DNA of 64,000 nt from Limnohabitans sp. B9-3 (lineage in GTDB: Bacteria > Pseudomonadota > Gammaproteobacteria > Burkholderiales > Burkholderiaceae_C): positions 1 through 64,000 of the forward strand of contig NZ_NESI01000001.1 in NCBI RefSeq assembly GCF_002778325.1, given 5' to 3'. How positions within the stretch are numbered: position 1 is the first letter of the stretch; every line of letters begins with the position of its first letter. The notes under the pieces were generated by a model. That model did not search any database. It was not told where the DNA came from and worked only from the letters and a program-made list of their open reading frames with translations. The position numbers were made by a program, and so were the translations under genes. Of this stretch, positions 38,100-46,971 are shown piece after piece.

Positions 38100-38112
38100 T
38101 GTATACAGTTTT
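38100..38112. promoter_or_regulatory. TGTATACAGTTTT site between puuD and ppk2
   Basis: This 13-mer is identical to sites before the uraH/gntR pair (48938) and the NCS2 permease (62803). It is 122 bp upstream of puuD and about 83 bp upstream of ppk2. It is a candidate operator for the FCD-type GntR regulator at 49001. Confidence 0.65.
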
Positions 38113-38194
38113 TGTCGCCAAGAAAAGGGCTGTGGCATGGGGGAAACCCAAGGTTGCCTACACTGAACCCTCTCGACGATTTTTGAAAGTCCTC

Positions 38195-39013
38195 ATGTCA
38201 AGCCATAAACACACCCAGTTACGCGTGAAGCACAACGCCAAATTGGTGCTGGACGACATCAACACCGAACCCGATTCAAACGATTCGGCGCAAGCGTCTG
38301 AGTGGGGACATGCCTTGAAAAAGCAAGGTGAGCGGCTGGATGCATTGCAAAGCATGTTGCATGCGGGCAAAAGCAAGGCCGTGCTGCTGGTGCTGCAAGG
38401 CATGGACACCTCGGGCAAAGACGGGGTGATTCGCAGCGTCTTTACGCACGTCAGTCCACTGGGCGTGCGCGCCGAGGCGTTTGGTGCACCCAGTGAAGAA
38501 GAAAAGCGGCATGATTTTTTGTGGCGCATTCACGCCAAAACACCAGCGTTCGGGGATATTGCCGTGTTCAACCGCAGCCACTACGAAGACGTGTTGGTCA
38601 CGCGTGTTCGCGGTTGGATCGAGAAAAAAACATGGGAGCAACGCTTCCAACATATCCGTAACTTCGAAGCCATGTTGAATGACTCAGGCGTGACGATTCT
38701 CAAATGCTTTTTGCACATCTCGAAAAGCGAGCAGAAGAAACGCCTGCAAGCGCGATTGGATGACCCGAGCAAACACTGGAAATTGCAAGCCTCAGACTTC
38801 GAGGACCGCAAACTCTGGGGCGATTACATGGCAGCCTACCAAGACGCCATGTCCGCGACCAGCACGCCCTTGGCCCCTTGGTACGTCATCCCCGCAGACC
38901 GCAAGCCTTACCGCGATTTGGTGCTGGCCGAGTTACTGGTGCAAACGCTAGAAGGCATGGCCTTGGCCACGCCTGAGCCGCAGTTCGATTTATCAACGGC
39001 CAAGCTTCGCTGA
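38195..39013 (+). CDS. Polyphosphate kinase 2 family protein
   Basis: A 272-residue PPK2 enzyme that transfers phosphate between polyphosphate and nucleotides. The P-loop is QGMDTSGKDGVIRSVF (about 68-83), and the lid/Walker B region is AVFNRSHYEDVLVTRV. Class (AMP/ADP preference) cannot be assigned by eye. Met 38195 is preferred because the longer frame reaches back over the regulatory spacer. Its 3' end overlaps the convergent dadA gene by 21 bp. Confidence 0.88.
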   Translation: MSSHKHTQLRVKHNAKLVLDDINTEPDSNDSAQASEWGHALKKQGERLDALQSMLHAGKSKAVLLVLQGMDTSGKDGVIRSVFTHVSPLGVRAEAFGAPSEEEKRHDFLWRIHAKTPAFGDIAVFNRSHYEDVLVTRVRGWIEKKTWEQRFQHIRNFEAMLNDSGVTILKCFLHISKSEQKKRLQARLDDPSKHWKLQASDFEDRKLWGDYMAAYQDAMSATSTPLAPWYVIPADRKPYRDLVLAELLVQTLEGMALATPEPQFDLSTAKLR

Positions 39014-40225
39014 CTCCGCCACCACGTTGCCCACCATATCGGCAGTGACCGCTGACAGCGTCCAGCCCAAGTGGCCGTGGCCCGTGTTGTAAAACACATT
39101 GGCCGCTTTACCGCGACCCACACGCGGCATCATGTTGGGCATCATGGGGCGCAAACCGGCCCAAGGCACGACAGAGCGGGTGTCAATGCGAGGAAAGCAT
39201 TGCTCCACCCAAGCAATCAAGGGCCGAATCCGATCGGCACGAATGTCGCGGTCAATGCCATTGAACTCGGCTGTCCCCGCCACGCGAAAGCGGTTGAGGC
39301 CCAAACGGCTGGTCACCAACTTGGTTTCATCGTCCAACAAGCTCACTTGCGGTGCACCTGCTTGACTTACCTCATCGTTCAGATTGACGGTGATGGAGTA
39401 GCCCTTCACGGGGTAGATGTTCACGCGGTCGCCCAGTTGCGCGGCAAAGTCACGGCTTGCCACGCCTGCGCAAACCACGACCCCATCGAAAGTGTGCACG
39501 CTGGGTGTGGCGTTTTGTTGTGCCACGGTGACCACTGCTTGCTGGCCCGTGGTCTGCACCGACGTGACATCTTGGCCGTACAAGGTGCGCACCCCCAAAC
39601 GCGCTGCAGCCAATGACAAGCCATGGGTGAACTTGTGAATGTCGCCCGTCGAGTCGCTCTCGGTGAAGTAGCCGCCGTAATACGTGCCCGCCAAGGTGGG
39701 CTCAATCGCTTTCATTTCCTCAGGCGAGACCGCACGACGTGGCAAACCGCCTTTGGCCAGCATGACAGACACTTTGCCCGCGTGGTCAAAGCCTTTTTTG
39801 TCGCGGTAGATGTGCAAGATGCCTTCGCGCTTGTGGTCGAAGTCGATGCCCTCCTCTTGCGCCCACGCAAACAAATGTTCACGGGCGGCCACGGCCAAAC
39901 GCGCGGTCTCGACTGTGTTGCGTTCGTAATGGGGCATAGCGGCGATGAACTCGGCAAACCAAGACAGCTTGTGCCAAGTTGGTGCGGGGTTGACCAACAG
40001 CGGTGCATCGCTCTTGAGCATCCATTTCAAACCCTTGAGCATGGTGGACCAGTGCGTCCACACTTCAGCGTTGGACGCCGAGAGCTGGCCACCGTTGGCG
40101 AACGAGGTTTCCATGGCGGCGTAGCGGTGACGCTCGAACAAAGTCACGGCAAAGCCGCGTTTGGCCAAGGCGTAGGCGGTCGTGACACCCGTGATGCCGC
40201 CACCAATGACTGCGATTGTTTTCAT
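38993..40225 (-). CDS. dadA: D-amino acid dehydrogenase family protein under a glycine riboswitch
   Basis: A 410-residue FAD enzyme (Rossmann start MKTIAVIGGGITGVTTAYAL) of the DadA type. It has the GWTLSAVTADMVG C-terminal FAD contact and the segment GLRPMMPNMMPRVGRG. It oxidatively deaminates D-amino acids to 2-oxo acids and ammonia at the membrane. ATG 40225 is chosen at the family N-terminus. A tandem glycine riboswitch in its 5' leader suggests that glycine is its substrate or product signal. Oxidation of glycine to glyoxylate is therefore possible. Confidence 0.88.
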   Translation of the reverse strand: MKTIAVIGGGITGVTTAYALAKRGFAVTLFERHRYAAMETSFANGGQLSASNAEVWTHWSTMLKGLKWMLKSDAPLLVNPAPTWHKLSWFAEFIAAMPHYERNTVETARLAVAAREHLFAWAQEEGIDFDHKREGILHIYRDKKGFDHAGKVSVMLAKGGLPRRAVSPEEMKAIEPTLAGTYYGGYFTESDSTGDIHKFTHGLSLAAARLGVRTLYGQDVTSVQTTGQQAVVTVAQQNATPSVHTFDGVVVCAGVASRDFAAQLGDRVNIYPVKGYSITVNLNDEVSQAGAPQVSLLDDETKLVTSRLGLNRFRVAGTAEFNGIDRDIRADRIRPLIAWVEQCFPRIDTRSVVPWAGLRPMMPNMMPRVGRGKAANVFYNTGHGHLGWTLSAVTADMVGNVVAESAKLGR

Positions 40226-40284
40226 AGGAACTGAGCTTTCAAAAACGTCGAGGGGATTGAGCCCCAAGCACGCAAGCCGCATAC

Positions 40285-40498
40285 TTAGAGCGCCCCCTCT
40301 GTTTCTGGACCTGAGAGATTCACGAGCCGCTTTACACGGATCGCTTGCTCCTTCGGTGCACTGACGGACGAACGCGCCAGCAGCTCTTCAGAGTTAATAA
40401 CGTGTGATCGGTCCCTTTGCCTGAGAGTTTCCGGGGCGGTTGCTCCTTCGGCGCTGCCCAGCACGCGTTGGCGTTGGCAGTCTCTCCCGATCACACGC
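40285..40498 (-). ncRNA. Tandem glycine riboswitch
   Basis: On the minus strand the first aptamer (40401-40498) is closed by GTGTGATCGG / CCGATCACAC and holds GGGAGAGAC, CCGAAGGAGCAA and AAACTCTCAGGCAAA. The second aptamer (about 40296-40393) is closed by CTCTG / CAGAG and repeats ACCGAAGGAGCAA and ATCTCTCAGGTCC. These are the hallmarks of the cooperative two-aptamer glycine riboswitch. It precedes dadA by about 60 nt, so it probably turns that gene on when glycine is high. Confidence 0.95.
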
Positions 40499-40529
40499 CG
40501 ACACGAGGTCGGGTGAATTTCAAATCATT

Positions 40530-41705
40530 CTACTGAGCGAAAAACCTCTCCACCAGCGCAACCCAGTAGGCCGCACCCGTGGCGATGTTGTCGTCATTGA
40601 AGTCGTAGCCGGGGTTGTGCACCATGCACGCGCCCGCAGAGTCGCCGTCACCATTGCCGATGAGCAAATAGCTACCAGGTACTTTTTCGAGCATGAAGGC
40701 AAAGTCTTCACTGCCCGTGAGCGCAGGACCGTGCAAGGTGACGCGCTCAGGCCCCACCAAGTCGAGTGCCACTTGGCGCGCAAAGTCGGTTTCAGTCAAC
40801 GAGTTGACCAACACGCAATAGCCGGGTCGCCAATCGATCTCGGCCCTCACGCCAAAACTTTCGGCTTGCGCGGCCACCAAGGCTTTGATGCGCTGCTCTA
40901 GCAAACGACGCACCTCGGGGTCCAGTGAACGCACACTGAGCTCCAAGGTCGCCAATGCCGGAATGACGTTGTTGGCTTGACCCGCATGCAAAGCGCCCAC
41001 CGTGACCACCGCCGTGTGCAACGGGTCAACGTTGCGCGAGACCACCGTTTGCAGCGCCATCACGATCGAAGCCGCGGCCACCAAAGGGTCCGCCGCGCGG
41101 TGCGGCATGGCCCCATGCCCCCCCATGCCGTGAATGCGCAAGGTGACGTAATCACTGGACGCCATGGCCGCGCCATCGCGAAACACAAAGTGCCCCACGG
41201 GCGTACCGGGCATGTTGTGCATGGCAAACACAGCGTCACACGGGTGCTGCTCAAACAAACCATCGGCCATCATGCGCACAGCACCGCCACCGCCTTCTTC
41301 GGCAGGCTGGAAAATCAAATTCAAAGTGCCGTCAAACGTCTGGTCTTGCGCGATGGTTTTAGCCGCCGCCAACAACATGGCCGTGTGACCGTCGTGACCA
41401 CAAGCGTGCATGAGGCCCGGTTTGACGCTGGCCCATTCAGCACCGGTGGCTTCTTGAATCGGCAAGGCATCCATGTCGGCGCGCAGCCCGAGGCGGCGTG
41501 CGCTGGTGCCGCGCTTTAAAGTCCCGACCACACCGGTACCGCCCAAGCCGCGTTGCACGGCATAGCCCCAACTCTCCAACTTGGCGGCCACCAAATCGGA
41601 GGTGCGGTGTTCTTCAAACGCCAACTCGGGGTGTCGGTGAATGTCGCGGCGCAGCTGAATGAACTCACCCACGCGATCGGTCAAGGCATCACGTAAGTAC
41701 GTCAT
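40530..41705 (-). CDS. M20 amidohydrolase (hippurate hydrolase/aminoacylase type)
   Basis: A 391-residue M20D metalloenzyme. Motifs include RRDIHRHPELAFEEHRTS, HACGHDGHTAMLLAAA (metal ligands), FQPAEEGGGGAVRM, and SEDFAF near the C-terminus. Such enzymes cleave N-acyl or N-aroyl amino acids such as hippurate. ATG 41705 is chosen; its stop-to-start spacing to the upstream Bug gene is one base, so the two are coupled. With the Bug receptor and the divergent LysR protein at 42805 it forms an uptake-and-hydrolysis unit for an N-acylated compound. Confidence 0.88.
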   Translation of the reverse strand: MTYLRDALTDRVGEFIQLRRDIHRHPELAFEEHRTSDLVAAKLESWGYAVQRGLGGTGVVGTLKRGTSARRLGLRADMDALPIQEATGAEWASVKPGLMHACGHDGHTAMLLAAAKTIAQDQTFDGTLNLIFQPAEEGGGGAVRMMADGLFEQHPCDAVFAMHNMPGTPVGHFVFRDGAAMASSDYVTLRIHGMGGHGAMPHRAADPLVAAASIVMALQTVVSRNVDPLHTAVVTVGALHAGQANNVIPALATLELSVRSLDPEVRRLLEQRIKALVAAQAESFGVRAEIDWRPGYCVLVNSLTETDFARQVALDLVGPERVTLHGPALTGSEDFAFMLEKVPGSYLLIGNGDGDSAGACMVHNPGYDFNDDNIATGAAYWVALVERFFAQ

Positions 41706-41706
41706 G

Positions 41707-42693
41707 TCACTGGGGCTGCAAGTTGATCGACTTGGCAATGGCACGGAACTGCGCCGTGCCGTCCGTGTACGCTTTGCCCACTTCTTGCAGCGACAAGGGC
41801 TTTGCTACCAACTGGCTGTTGGCTTCTAAGCCACTGCGCACAGCGGGGTCTGTCAGTGAATCGGTGATGGCTTTGTGGATGATTTGCACCGTGGCTTCAG
41901 GCGTGTCTTTTTTGACGAAATAGCCAGTCCAAATGCTGAACGTGAAGTTTTTCAAAGACTTGCTCTCGCTGATGGCGGGGTAGTCTTTCACCGATTCCAA
42001 GCGCTCACGGTTGAGCATGGCCAACACTTTGAGCTTGCCTTGCTTTTGCAATTCGTCATACGCCTTGCCAAATGGGGCCAAGAAAATATCCACCTGACCG
42101 CCCAACAAATCTTGGTTGGCAGGGGCTGCGCCTTTGTAGGGCACATGGGTCATTTCAATGTCGGTGACTTTGGACAAATGCTCGCCCAGCAGGTGGTAGA
42201 ACGAGCCTGGCCCCACACTGGCGTAAGTGATGGGGCGACCTGCTTTGGCTTCTTTGCGGGCGTAGTCTAAAAACTCATCCACGTTGTTCACGGGCAAATC
42301 TTTGCGTGCCAAAAAGCCGATTTGTGCGGTGGCAATCATTTGCACCAAACGGAAGTCTTCGCTCTTGAACTTCACGGCCGAGATGGCCAAGGGCGCCAAG
42401 ATCAACTCGTTGGGAGAGCCTTGAAAAATGATCTGACCGTCTGCGGGGGCGTTCAATGTTTTTTGCGCAGCGATGGAGCCGCTGGCACCGCCTAGGTTTT
42501 CGATGATCACCGGTTGTCCAAAGTTTTTAGACAAGGTGTTGTTGACGGTGCGGGCAATCACATCTGACAAACCACCTGCGGGGTAAGGCACCATCAAAGT
42601 GACGGGTTTGCTGGGGTAGCTTTGCGCGCACACCGCGCCCGCCAAGAACAAACCGCTCAACAAAGCGGCCCAGCGGTTGAATTGATTTGACAT
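41707..42693 (-). CDS. Tripartite-tricarboxylate (Bug/TctC-type) periplasmic binding protein
   Basis: A 328-residue exported receptor (signal peptide cut after VCA). The mature start SYPSKPVTLMVPYPAGGLSDVIARTV is typical of the family, as are GGASGSIAAQKTL and MTHVPYKGAAPANQDLLGGQVD. It is coupled to the M20 amidohydrolase gene and divergent from a LysR gene. No TctAB partners are nearby, so it must share membrane components encoded elsewhere or act in another way. Confidence 0.9.
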   Translation of the reverse strand: MSNQFNRWAALLSGLFLAGAVCAQSYPSKPVTLMVPYPAGGLSDVIARTVNNTLSKNFGQPVIIENLGGASGSIAAQKTLNAPADGQIIFQGSPNELILAPLAISAVKFKSEDFRLVQMIATAQIGFLARKDLPVNNVDEFLDYARKEAKAGRPITYASVGPGSFYHLLGEHLSKVTDIEMTHVPYKGAAPANQDLLGGQVDIFLAPFGKAYDELQKQGKLKVLAMLNRERLESVKDYPAISESKSLKNFTFSIWTGYFVKKDTPEATVQIIHKAITDSLTDPAVRSGLEANSQLVAKPLSLQEVGKAYTDGTAQFRAIAKSINLQPQ

Positions 42694-42761
42694 GTCTCGA
42701 CTCCAAAGTGGTTGTTATGGCTGCATCGTAAAAAGCCATTTCTATAATGTCCAATGCATTC

Positions 42762-42779
42762 TTATGTAAATTAGCATAA
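42762..42779. promoter_or_regulatory. Inverted repeat in the Bug/LysR divergent spacer
   Basis: TTATG and CATAA, eight bases apart, match the T-N11-A form of LysR sites. They lie 26 bp before the LysR start, and ATGCAT hexamers flank them at 42754 and 42785. Candidate operator for the regulator at 42805. Confidence 0.45.
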
Positions 42780-42804
42780 CTTTTATGCATAGATTGGAAC
42801 TGAC

Positions 42805-43686
42805 ATGACTTTGGTTCAACTCAAGCATTTGATCGAACTCGCCACCAGCGGCTCTTTCAGCCAAGCAGCCAGCAAGCTTTACCTCACACAGCCGGCCTTG
42901 AGTCGCAGCATCAAAGCACTCGAAGATGAATTGGGGCAACCCTTGTTCGACCGCGTAGGCCGCAAGAACGAGCTCACCGCATTTGGGGCACACATCGTGC
43001 AACGCGCGCGCGTTTTGGTGGACGAGGCCAACGAGTTGCGCCAAACCAGTCTGCAGCTGAAAAAAGGCGAGATCGGTCAATTTCGGATAGGTCTCGGTTC
43101 AGGTCCGGGTGCCATGCTGATGACACCCTTACTCATGATGATGGCCACAGAACACCCGCAAGCGCACATCGATATTTCGCGTGGCAGCACAGCGCTGTTG
43201 GTGCAAGCCCTGCGCGAGCGCACGCTCGACGCCTTGGTGCTGGACATTCGCTCGCTCAAACCGGCCACCGACTTGAAGATCGAAGCCATGCAGGAAATGA
43301 AAGGCACGTTCATGTGCAGCCGTGGCCACCCGTTGGCAAAAAATCGCAAGGTCAGCTTTGCACAACTGCGTGACTACCCTATTGCCTCCACACCCTTGAG
43401 CGATGAAGTGGCGCGATTGCTGATCGAGAAATTTGGCGCAGAAGCGCACCCCGACACCTTGGTGAATTTGCGCTGTGAAGAAATATCGAGCTTGCTGGAT
43501 GTGGCGCGGACCAGCGACGCCATCGTGCTGGCTATCCGTGCGTCAGCCCCTGATTTGGTGGAAATCGACCTCTCACCCGCCCTGAACGCCAACGCACGTT
43601 TTGGCCTGATCACCATGGCATCGCGCACCGAACCACCGTTGCTGAGCAAAGTGCGTGCCCTGATGCAACAGGTGATGAAGGACTGA
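42805..43686 (+). CDS. LysR-type regulator
   Basis: A 293-residue regulator with an N-terminal helix-turn-helix (MTLVQLKHLIELATSGSFSQ... TQPALSRSIKALEDELGQPL) and a periplasmic-binding-like effector domain from about residue 90. It is divergent from the Bug-M20 amidohydrolase pair and is their likely regulator. It converges with xdhC, leaving 9 bp. Confidence 0.9.
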   Translation: MTLVQLKHLIELATSGSFSQAASKLYLTQPALSRSIKALEDELGQPLFDRVGRKNELTAFGAHIVQRARVLVDEANELRQTSLQLKKGEIGQFRIGLGSGPGAMLMTPLLMMMATEHPQAHIDISRGSTALLVQALRERTLDALVLDIRSLKPATDLKIEAMQEMKGTFMCSRGHPLAKNRKVSFAQLRDYPIASTPLSDEVARLLIEKFGAEAHPDTLVNLRCEEISSLLDVARTSDAIVLAIRASAPDLVEIDLSPALNANARFGLITMASRTEPPLLSKVRALMQQVMKD

Positions 43687-43695
43687 GATTGAACC

Positions 43696-44568
43696 TCAGC
43701 GCAGCTGTAGCAACTGCGCGGCCACCGACACCGCAATGACTTCGGGCTCTTTGCCGGTGATGCCACTCACACCAATGGGGCATGTGATGAAAGCCAATTC
43801 CTCGGCGCTAAAGCCTTTGGACTCGAGGCGATGCTGAAACGTGGCCCACTTGGTTTTGCTGCCAATGAGGCCGACAAATTTCAAATCGCCTTGCAGACGT
43901 TGGCGTTTCAAGCATGCAGCGACCACATCCAAATCTTCGGCGTGGCTAAAGCTCATGATCAGCACGCTTGCACCGCTGGGCAAATCGGCCACGGCCGCAT
44001 GCACCGGGTCAGAGTGCTCGCACATCACATTAGGAGGTAGCTGTGCGGGGAAAATTTCGTCGCGGCTGTCGACCCACTGGACGTTATAGGGCAAGGCGCT
44101 GAGCACGTTGACCAAGGCGCGGCCTACATGACCGCCGCCAAACAGTGCAAGGGGTTGGCCACCAGCCAACAAGCGTTGTTTGAGTGCGGGCGCGTCGGCA
44201 GCGCTGATGCGCTCAAACTTCAAATGCACCACGCCGCCGCAGCACTGGCCCAAGGCGGGACCCAAGGCGTAGCGCGTGGTGAGTGCGTTGTCTTCGTGGG
44301 TGGGTGGTGATGCGAGGTTGCCGTTGGCAGACGGTACAGCACTGTCAGAGGGGTTGACATGCGCGGGACGCGCCATCAAAGCACGTGCCTCTGTGATGGC
44401 CTGAAACTCCAAATGCCCACCACCAATGGTGTTCACCAAAGTCTGTGGGAACACCGCCATCCAAGCACCCACCTCGCGTGGGCCAGAGCCTTGCACGCTG
44501 TCGACCGACACCAACACGCCATCGGCATGTTGGAGTTGGCTCAGCAGCTCAGCGGTGTGGCGTGGCAC
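43696..44568 (-). CDS. xdhC: Xanthine dehydrogenase accessory protein
   Basis: A 290-residue XdhC-type chaperone that binds the molybdenum cofactor, promotes its sulfuration and inserts it into xanthine dehydrogenase. The N-terminal XdhC domain includes TIGGGHLEFQAI and GPALGQCCGGVVHLKFE, with paired cysteines. A Rossmann-like C-terminal domain follows (LALFGGGHVGRALVNVL). A poorly conserved insert (roughly 70-93) separates the early strands. It follows xdhB by 45 bp in the xdhABC operon. Confidence 0.92.
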   Translation of the reverse strand: MPRHTAELLSQLQHADGVLVSVDSVQGSGPREVGAWMAVFPQTLVNTIGGGHLEFQAITEARALMARPAHVNPSDSAVPSANGNLASPPTHEDNALTTRYALGPALGQCCGGVVHLKFERISAADAPALKQRLLAGGQPLALFGGGHVGRALVNVLSALPYNVQWVDSRDEIFPAQLPPNVMCEHSDPVHAAVADLPSGASVLIMSFSHAEDLDVVAACLKRQRLQGDLKFVGLIGSKTKWATFQHRLESKGFSAEELAFITCPIGVSGITGKEPEVIAVSVAAQLLQLR

Positions 44569-44613
44569 GCAGGCTTTGGCAATGGAGGCAATGACAACGA
44601 AACGGAACGGCTG

Positions 44614-46971
44614 TTAAACCGCTGCCGCTTTCGCTGCCTCACACGCCATCAAGATGCGTTCTGGCGTAGCCGGGGCATCCATGTACACCACGGCTTTGTG
44701 GTCGGCGCTGGCAGCCACCGCATCGCGCAAGGCAAAGAAGGCAGACAGGCCCAGCATTAATGGTGGCTCGCCCGTGGCCTTGCTGTTGAAAGGCGTGGGC
44801 TTGTTGTTTTGGTTTTCAAACAAAGACACCTTGAAGTGCTCTGGAATGTCGCCCGCCACGGGAATTTTGTAGGTGCTTGGGCCGTGTGTGAGCAGCTTGC
44901 CCTTCTTGTCCCAAATGCACTCTTCCATGGTGAGCCAGCCCATGCCTTGCACATAAGCGCCTTCGATCTGGCCTTTGTCCAAAGCGGGGTTGATGCTGCG
45001 GCCCACGTCGTGCACGATGTCCACGGCTAGGAGCCTCCACTCGCCCGTGCGTGTGTCGATTTCCACTTCGCTCACCGCCGCGCCGTAGCAGTAGTAATAG
45101 AACGCACGGCCGTTCAGGGTGGCGAAGTCGTATTTGATTTCGGGCGTCATGTAGAAGCCAGTCACCGACAAGCCCACACGCTCCATGTACGCTTGCTTGG
45201 TCAAATCTGCCCATTTGACGGACTTGCCGCCACCGTGAACTTCGCTGTTCGCAAACGTCACATCGCCTTCAGCACAGCCCAACATGCGGGCTGCCACGGG
45301 CTTCAAGCGCTCACGCATTTGCATCGTGGCGTTCATGATGGCCGCGCCGTTGATGTCAGCGCCACTTGATGCGGAAGTGGCCGAAGCGTTGGGCACTTTT
45401 TGCGAGTCGGTGGCAGTGATGCGAACTTTGTCAACGCTGATGCCCAAACCATCGGCACAGACCTGCGCCATCTTGGTGTTCAGGCCCTGGCCCATTTCGG
45501 TGCCACCGTGGTTACAGCTCACAGATCCGTCCATGTACACCACCAGCAATGCACCGCCCTGGTTCAGGTGCGTGGCGGTGAAGCTGATACCAAACTTCAA
45601 AGGCACAAGGGCTACACCGCGCTTGCGGGTTTTGCTCTTGGCATTGAAGGCCTGCACCGCAGCACGACGCTCGGCGTATTTGGATTCTTGCTCCACCTGG
45701 TCGATCACCTTGTCACCCACCCAGTCTTCGATGAGCTGGTTGTATTGGGTGGTCATGCTGTCGGGCGTGCCACTGATGGCGGGGTCTTTGTAGAGGTTGA
45801 GCTTGCGCACAACGAGGGGGTCTTTACCCAAAGTCATCGCAATCTCGTCCATCACCGTCTCGATGCCGAACATGCCTTGTGGGCCGCCGAAACCACGGAA
45901 AGCGGTGGCGCTTTGCGTGTTGGTTTTGCAGCGGTGGCTGACCAGCTTGAGCGCGGGCAAATGGTAAGTGTTGTCGATGTGCAAGCAAGCGCGGTCATTG
46001 ACAGGACCTGAGTAATCGGTGCTGTAACCGCAGCGCGACATGAGCGTGATGTCTGCGCCCAAAACCCGACCGGTGTCGTCAAAACCCACTTCGTAGTCGA
46101 TGCGGAAGTCGTGGCGCTTGCCGGTGATGGTCATGTCGTCGTCGCGGTTCACGCGCAGCTTGACCGGCTTTTGCAACTTGAACGCGGCCAGCGCAGCGCT
46201 CTGGCTGAAGATGCTTGCGTTGCCTTCTTTGCCACCAAAGCCGCCACCCATGCGGCGGCAAATCACTTCGACGTCGTTGGTGTGCAGGTTCAGGGCGTGC
46301 GCGGCTTCGCGCTGGTTGCCGTCGGGATGCTGGGTCGACACGTACAGCGTGAGCTGGCCGTCTTCTTTTGGCACCGCGTAAGTGATTTGGCCTTCCAGGT
46401 AAAACTGCTCTTGCTGACCGGTGCGGGTCGTGCCTTTGATTTTGTGAGGTGCATTGGCAATGGCGGCGGCGGCGTCACCGCGGGTGATGCCCTTGGGCGG
46501 CATGATGAAGCTGCCCGCTTCCATGGCTTCCTCCACCGTCAAGATGGGCTTGAGTTCTTTCACCAACACCTTGGCTTTGTGGGCGGCCTCGCGTGCATAG
46601 AGCATGTCGCGCGCCACGACCACGGCCACAGCTTGGCCGATGAACTCGACCTTGCCTGCGGCCAGGAAAGGGTCGTCATGGATGATGGGGCCACAGTTGT
46701 TTTCGCCGGGAATGTCTTTGGCGGTGTAGACCGCGACGACGCCGTGCTCTTTCAGAATTGCTTCACGGTCAATACCGTCACCAATCAGCTCGCCATGCGC
46801 CACAGGCGACAAGATGAGTGCGGCATACAACGTGCCTGCGTGCTCAGGGATGTCATCGATGTAGGTGGCAGAGCCGGTGACATGCAAGTGCGCAGACTCG
46901 TGCACCAGTTCTTTGCCCTGCTGAACGCCTGACTCAGGCAACAGATTTTTGAGTGCGGTAGGAGCGTTCAT
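44614..46971 (-). CDS. xdhB: Xanthine dehydrogenase, molybdenum subunit
   Basis: A 785-residue molybdopterin-binding subunit that hydroxylates hypoxanthine and xanthine to urate. Typical segments are GQQEQFYLEGQ, CRRMGGGFGGKEGN, TAFRGFGGPQG, and the C-terminal TGEPPLMLGLSAF with the catalytic glutamate. The length is normal for bacterial two-subunit enzymes. Its ATG directly follows the xdhA stop (TGAATG), giving 1:1 coupled translation. Confidence 0.95.
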   Translation of the reverse strand: MNAPTALKNLLPESGVQQGKELVHESAHLHVTGSATYIDDIPEHAGTLYAALILSPVAHGELIGDGIDREAILKEHGVVAVYTAKDIPGENNCGPIIHDDPFLAAGKVEFIGQAVAVVVARDMLYAREAAHKAKVLVKELKPILTVEEAMEAGSFIMPPKGITRGDAAAAIANAPHKIKGTTRTGQQEQFYLEGQITYAVPKEDGQLTLYVSTQHPDGNQREAAHALNLHTNDVEVICRRMGGGFGGKEGNASIFSQSAALAAFKLQKPVKLRVNRDDDMTITGKRHDFRIDYEVGFDDTGRVLGADITLMSRCGYSTDYSGPVNDRACLHIDNTYHLPALKLVSHRCKTNTQSATAFRGFGGPQGMFGIETVMDEIAMTLGKDPLVVRKLNLYKDPAISGTPDSMTTQYNQLIEDWVGDKVIDQVEQESKYAERRAAVQAFNAKSKTRKRGVALVPLKFGISFTATHLNQGGALLVVYMDGSVSCNHGGTEMGQGLNTKMAQVCADGLGISVDKVRITATDSQKVPNASATSASSGADINGAAIMNATMQMRERLKPVAARMLGCAEGDVTFANSEVHGGGKSVKWADLTKQAYMERVGLSVTGFYMTPEIKYDFATLNGRAFYYYCYGAAVSEVEIDTRTGEWRLLAVDIVHDVGRSINPALDKGQIEGAYVQGMGWLTMEECIWDKKGKLLTHGPSTYKIPVAGDIPEHFKVSLFENQNNKPTPFNSKATGEPPLMLGLSAFFALRDAVAASADHKAVVYMDAPATPERILMACEAAKAAAV

